Origin: Oscillospiraceae bacterium
Lineage (GTDB): Bacteria > Bacillota > Clostridia > Oscillospirales > Oscillospiraceae
DNA length: 7,195 nucleotides
Direction: 5' to 3'
Assembly (NCBI GenBank): GCA_020866945.1
Contig: JAJBVW010000184.1
Coordinates: 1 to 7,195, forward strand
The notes under the pieces were generated by a model, which saw only the letters and a program-made list of their open reading frames with translations, did not search any database and was not told the origin of the DNA. A program made the translations under genes and the position numbers. Below, one piece after another: positions 5,596 through 7,195 of the stretch (its first letter is position 1; every line of letters begins with the position of its first letter).

Positions 5596-6165
5596 TCAAA
5601 GAAGTACGGCGGCGGTGTATATGTTAACAGCGGCGGCTGTAAGATGTAGGGATGAACAAATAACGCAAATACTGTAACCTCCTATCATGGCGGCGGTGTG
5701 TATGTAGAATCCAGCGGCACATTCACCATGACGGACGGCACGATTACGAATAATAAGTCAAAGACGAACGGCGGCGGTGTATTTGTAACCGGCAGTGCCT
5801 TTACCATGAACGGCGGAACGATTTCGGGCAATGAATCGGACTACGGCGGCGGCGTATACGCTAATAATGGAACCTTTACCATGAATGGCGGTGCGATAAC
5901 AAACAATACCACGACTACAAATAGCGGCGGCGGTGTATGTTTATCCAACAACAGCTCATTTACAATGAGTAATGGTGAGATTTCAGGCAATACAGCGACA
6001 TTATTCGGTGGTGGAGTGTATGTAAAAAATAGTACTTTTGCCATGAGCGGTGGTAAAGTACAAACCAATTCAGCAGGCTATAAAGGCGGCGGCGTATATG
6101 TTGTAGACAAAAGCACATTCTCTGTGTCCGGCGCAGTTGTCATAAGCGGGAACACGGCAGGGAGT
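5287..6165 (+). repeat. Eleven tandem beta-helix rung repeats, 75-84 bp each
   Basis: The GGC/GGT codon that opens each G-GG/S-GVYV rung falls at 5287, 5365, 5443, 5527, 5608, 5689, 5770, 5845, 5926, 6007 and 6085. Spacings are 78, 78, 84, 81, 81, 81, 75, 81, 81 and 78 bp, all multiples of three. The DNA core GGCGGCGGTGTRTATGT is near-identical in many copies, so homologous recombination or slippage between rungs is possible without frame loss. Rung 5608-5688 is degenerate and carries TAG 5647-5649 and TGA 5653-5655, with TAA 5593-5595 just before it. Confidence 0.9.
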
Positions 6166-7195
6166 GAGACAGCCAAGACAACGGAGAATGTCCACCTGCC
6201 ATCCGGCAAATATATCACCCTTGGGGGTGAACTGACATCCGGCGCGTCCATCGGCGTGACCACAGGCACAAGTCTGGCCGCCGGAGAAGCGGTTCAAATC
6301 ACTACGGAGACGGGTACCACCTATTACAATAGTGCGTCCAGCTATTTCACATCTGATAATACGGCCTATAGGGTTCGGGTAAACAGTAACGGATATTTGG
6401 AGCTATACGGAGAACCCATCACCGGCACGGTGGCAATTTCCGGAACCCCGACCTATGGGCAGACCCTGACGGCGGTAACGAGTGACGTTCCCGATGGCAT
6501 AACCTACCAGTGGATGCGGGGGGAGACCGCTATTGAAAATGCCACTGATTCCACCTACACCCTGACAGCGGCAGACGTGAACCAGGAAATCACTGTGGTT
6601 GTCACGCACAGCAATTACGTAGGCAGTCTGACAGCCACCGCTGTTACAGTTCAGGCGATTACCATCACCGCCGCTTTGGACGGAACGGCCACAAAGACTT
6701 ATGACGGCACAACAGATGTCACCGATACCCAGAGCCTGACCATCACCCTGACCGGCGTTGTGGAAGGGGACACTGTCACCGCCAGCGCGGACTACGCCTA
6801 TGAAAGTGCAGACGTGGGGGAGGACATACTCATCACCGCCAGCAATATCACCCTGGATGGAGAGGATGCGGGCAACTACATCCTGAAGAATGACAGCACT
6901 GAGGCCGCCATCGGCGAAATCACCCGCAAGGCCCTGACCGTGGGCGACTTCAATGTGAACACAGAGAACGAGACATACACCGGCGCGGAAATCACCAAGG
7001 CCATAGACAGTGACCTGACGGCGGGAACGGACTATACCGTGGCGTATGAGGACAACACGGATGCGGGAACGGCAAGCATCACCATCACGGGCAGCAGGAA
7101 CTATAAGGATGTGCTGACCTACACCTTCACCATCACCCAAGCGACCCCGACCCTGGCCCTGTCCGATGTCACCGCCACCAAGACCTATGACGGCG
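5656..7195 (+). CDS. Downstream part of the same surface protein: beta-helix rungs, Ig-like, YDG-like and MBG-like domains (partial at right edge)
   Basis: This is in the same frame as the 4744 gene and open from 5656 to the window end. It has no own ribosome site; the first possible starts are GTG 5698 and ATG 5728. Six more GGGVYV rungs run to about 6160. A capping region follows (ENVHLPSGKYITLGGELTSG). Next is an Ig-like module (about 6415-6655: GTPTYGQTLTA, YQWMRGETAIENATDSTYTL, VNQEITVVVTHSNY), then a YDG-like domain (about 6661-6900: KTYDGTTDVT, GNYILKND). An MBG-like module comes next (about 6940-7137: ETYTGAEI, DYTVAYEDNTDAGTASI, GSRNYKDV), and a second YDG domain begins at the edge (ATKTYDG). 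These modules form stalks in very large surface proteins of gut Clostridia. The coherent domain order argues the frame was recently intact. Confidence 0.75.

Noticed and set aside
5593..5655. Recoded stop codons or an alternative genetic code
   Set aside because: TAA, TAG and TGA all occur here, and TGA, TAG and TAA serve as ordinary terminators of the neighbouring glycosyltransferase, 99-aa and thiN frames.
5172..6068. Repetitive minus-strand frames opposite the rung repeats, and the possibility of a CRISPR array
   Set aside because: Periodicity is 75-84 bp in multiples of three with coding conservation (GGGVYV, FTMxGG), not constant repeats with unrelated spacers; the minus frames are mirror images of the repeat.
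5287..6165. Variable region of a diversity-generating retroelement
   Set aside because: No reverse transcriptase or template repeat is in the window, and the changes look like G-to-T and mixed substitutions rather than adenine-specific variation.
6403..7140. 245-codon minus-strand frame
   Set aside because: Antisense of Ig-like and YDG-like modules with strong family patterns; no ribosome site or recognisable domain.

Overview
The window looks like a stretch of a Bacillota chromosome, most likely a gut Clostridia of the Oscillospiraceae/Lachnospiraceae kind. This rests on four things: a lipobox lipoprotein with an AAGGAG ribosome site, a ThiN-type thiamine pyrophosphokinase, a large surface protein built of GGGVYV/FTMxGGTI rungs followed by Ig-like and YDG-type domains, and GC-rich genes separated by AT-rich spacers with sigma-70-type boxes. 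The taxonomic call is inference; no marker gene is present.

Layout. (1) 1-1185, minus: 5' part of a secreted lipoprotein with an alpha/beta-hydrolase domain resembling subtype-B tannases/feruloyl esterases; it runs off the left edge. (2) 1186-1493: divergent promoter region. (3) 1494-2777, plus: a membrane family-2 glycosyltransferase whose N-terminal membrane segment (1494-1589) is cut from the catalytic body (1590-2777) by one in-frame TGA. (4) 2786-2812: a perfect 11-bp hairpin. (5) 2847-3146, plus: a small membrane protein, overlapped by 3128-3721, which encodes only the C-terminal half of a PIG-V-like membrane glycosyltransferase. (6) 3747-4397, minus: thiN, convergent with the preceding gene. 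(7) 4452-4668, plus: a compact leader unit with a strong promoter, a 16-codon ORF containing five AGCA tetranucleotides, nested pairing arms and a strong intrinsic terminator. (8) 4744-7195, plus: a surface protein gene with signal peptide, acidic linker, about eleven beta-helix rungs, then Ig-like, YDG-like and MBG-like domains, running off the right edge. Three in-frame stops (TAA, TAG, TGA) fall in or just before one rung, while the rest of the frame is open.

Functionally this is an envelope and surface neighbourhood (secreted esterase, membrane glycosyltransferases, giant surface protein) with an unrelated housekeeping gene, thiN, inside it. Three of the genes are broken or truncated, which suits a fast-changing accessory region. 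The most interesting element is the leader unit before the surface gene. Adding or losing one AGCA unit changes where the leader ORF stops: before the inner stem, between the stems and the terminator, or beyond the terminator. That would make it a candidate phase-variable attenuator. It is a hypothesis read from the sequence and has not been shown.
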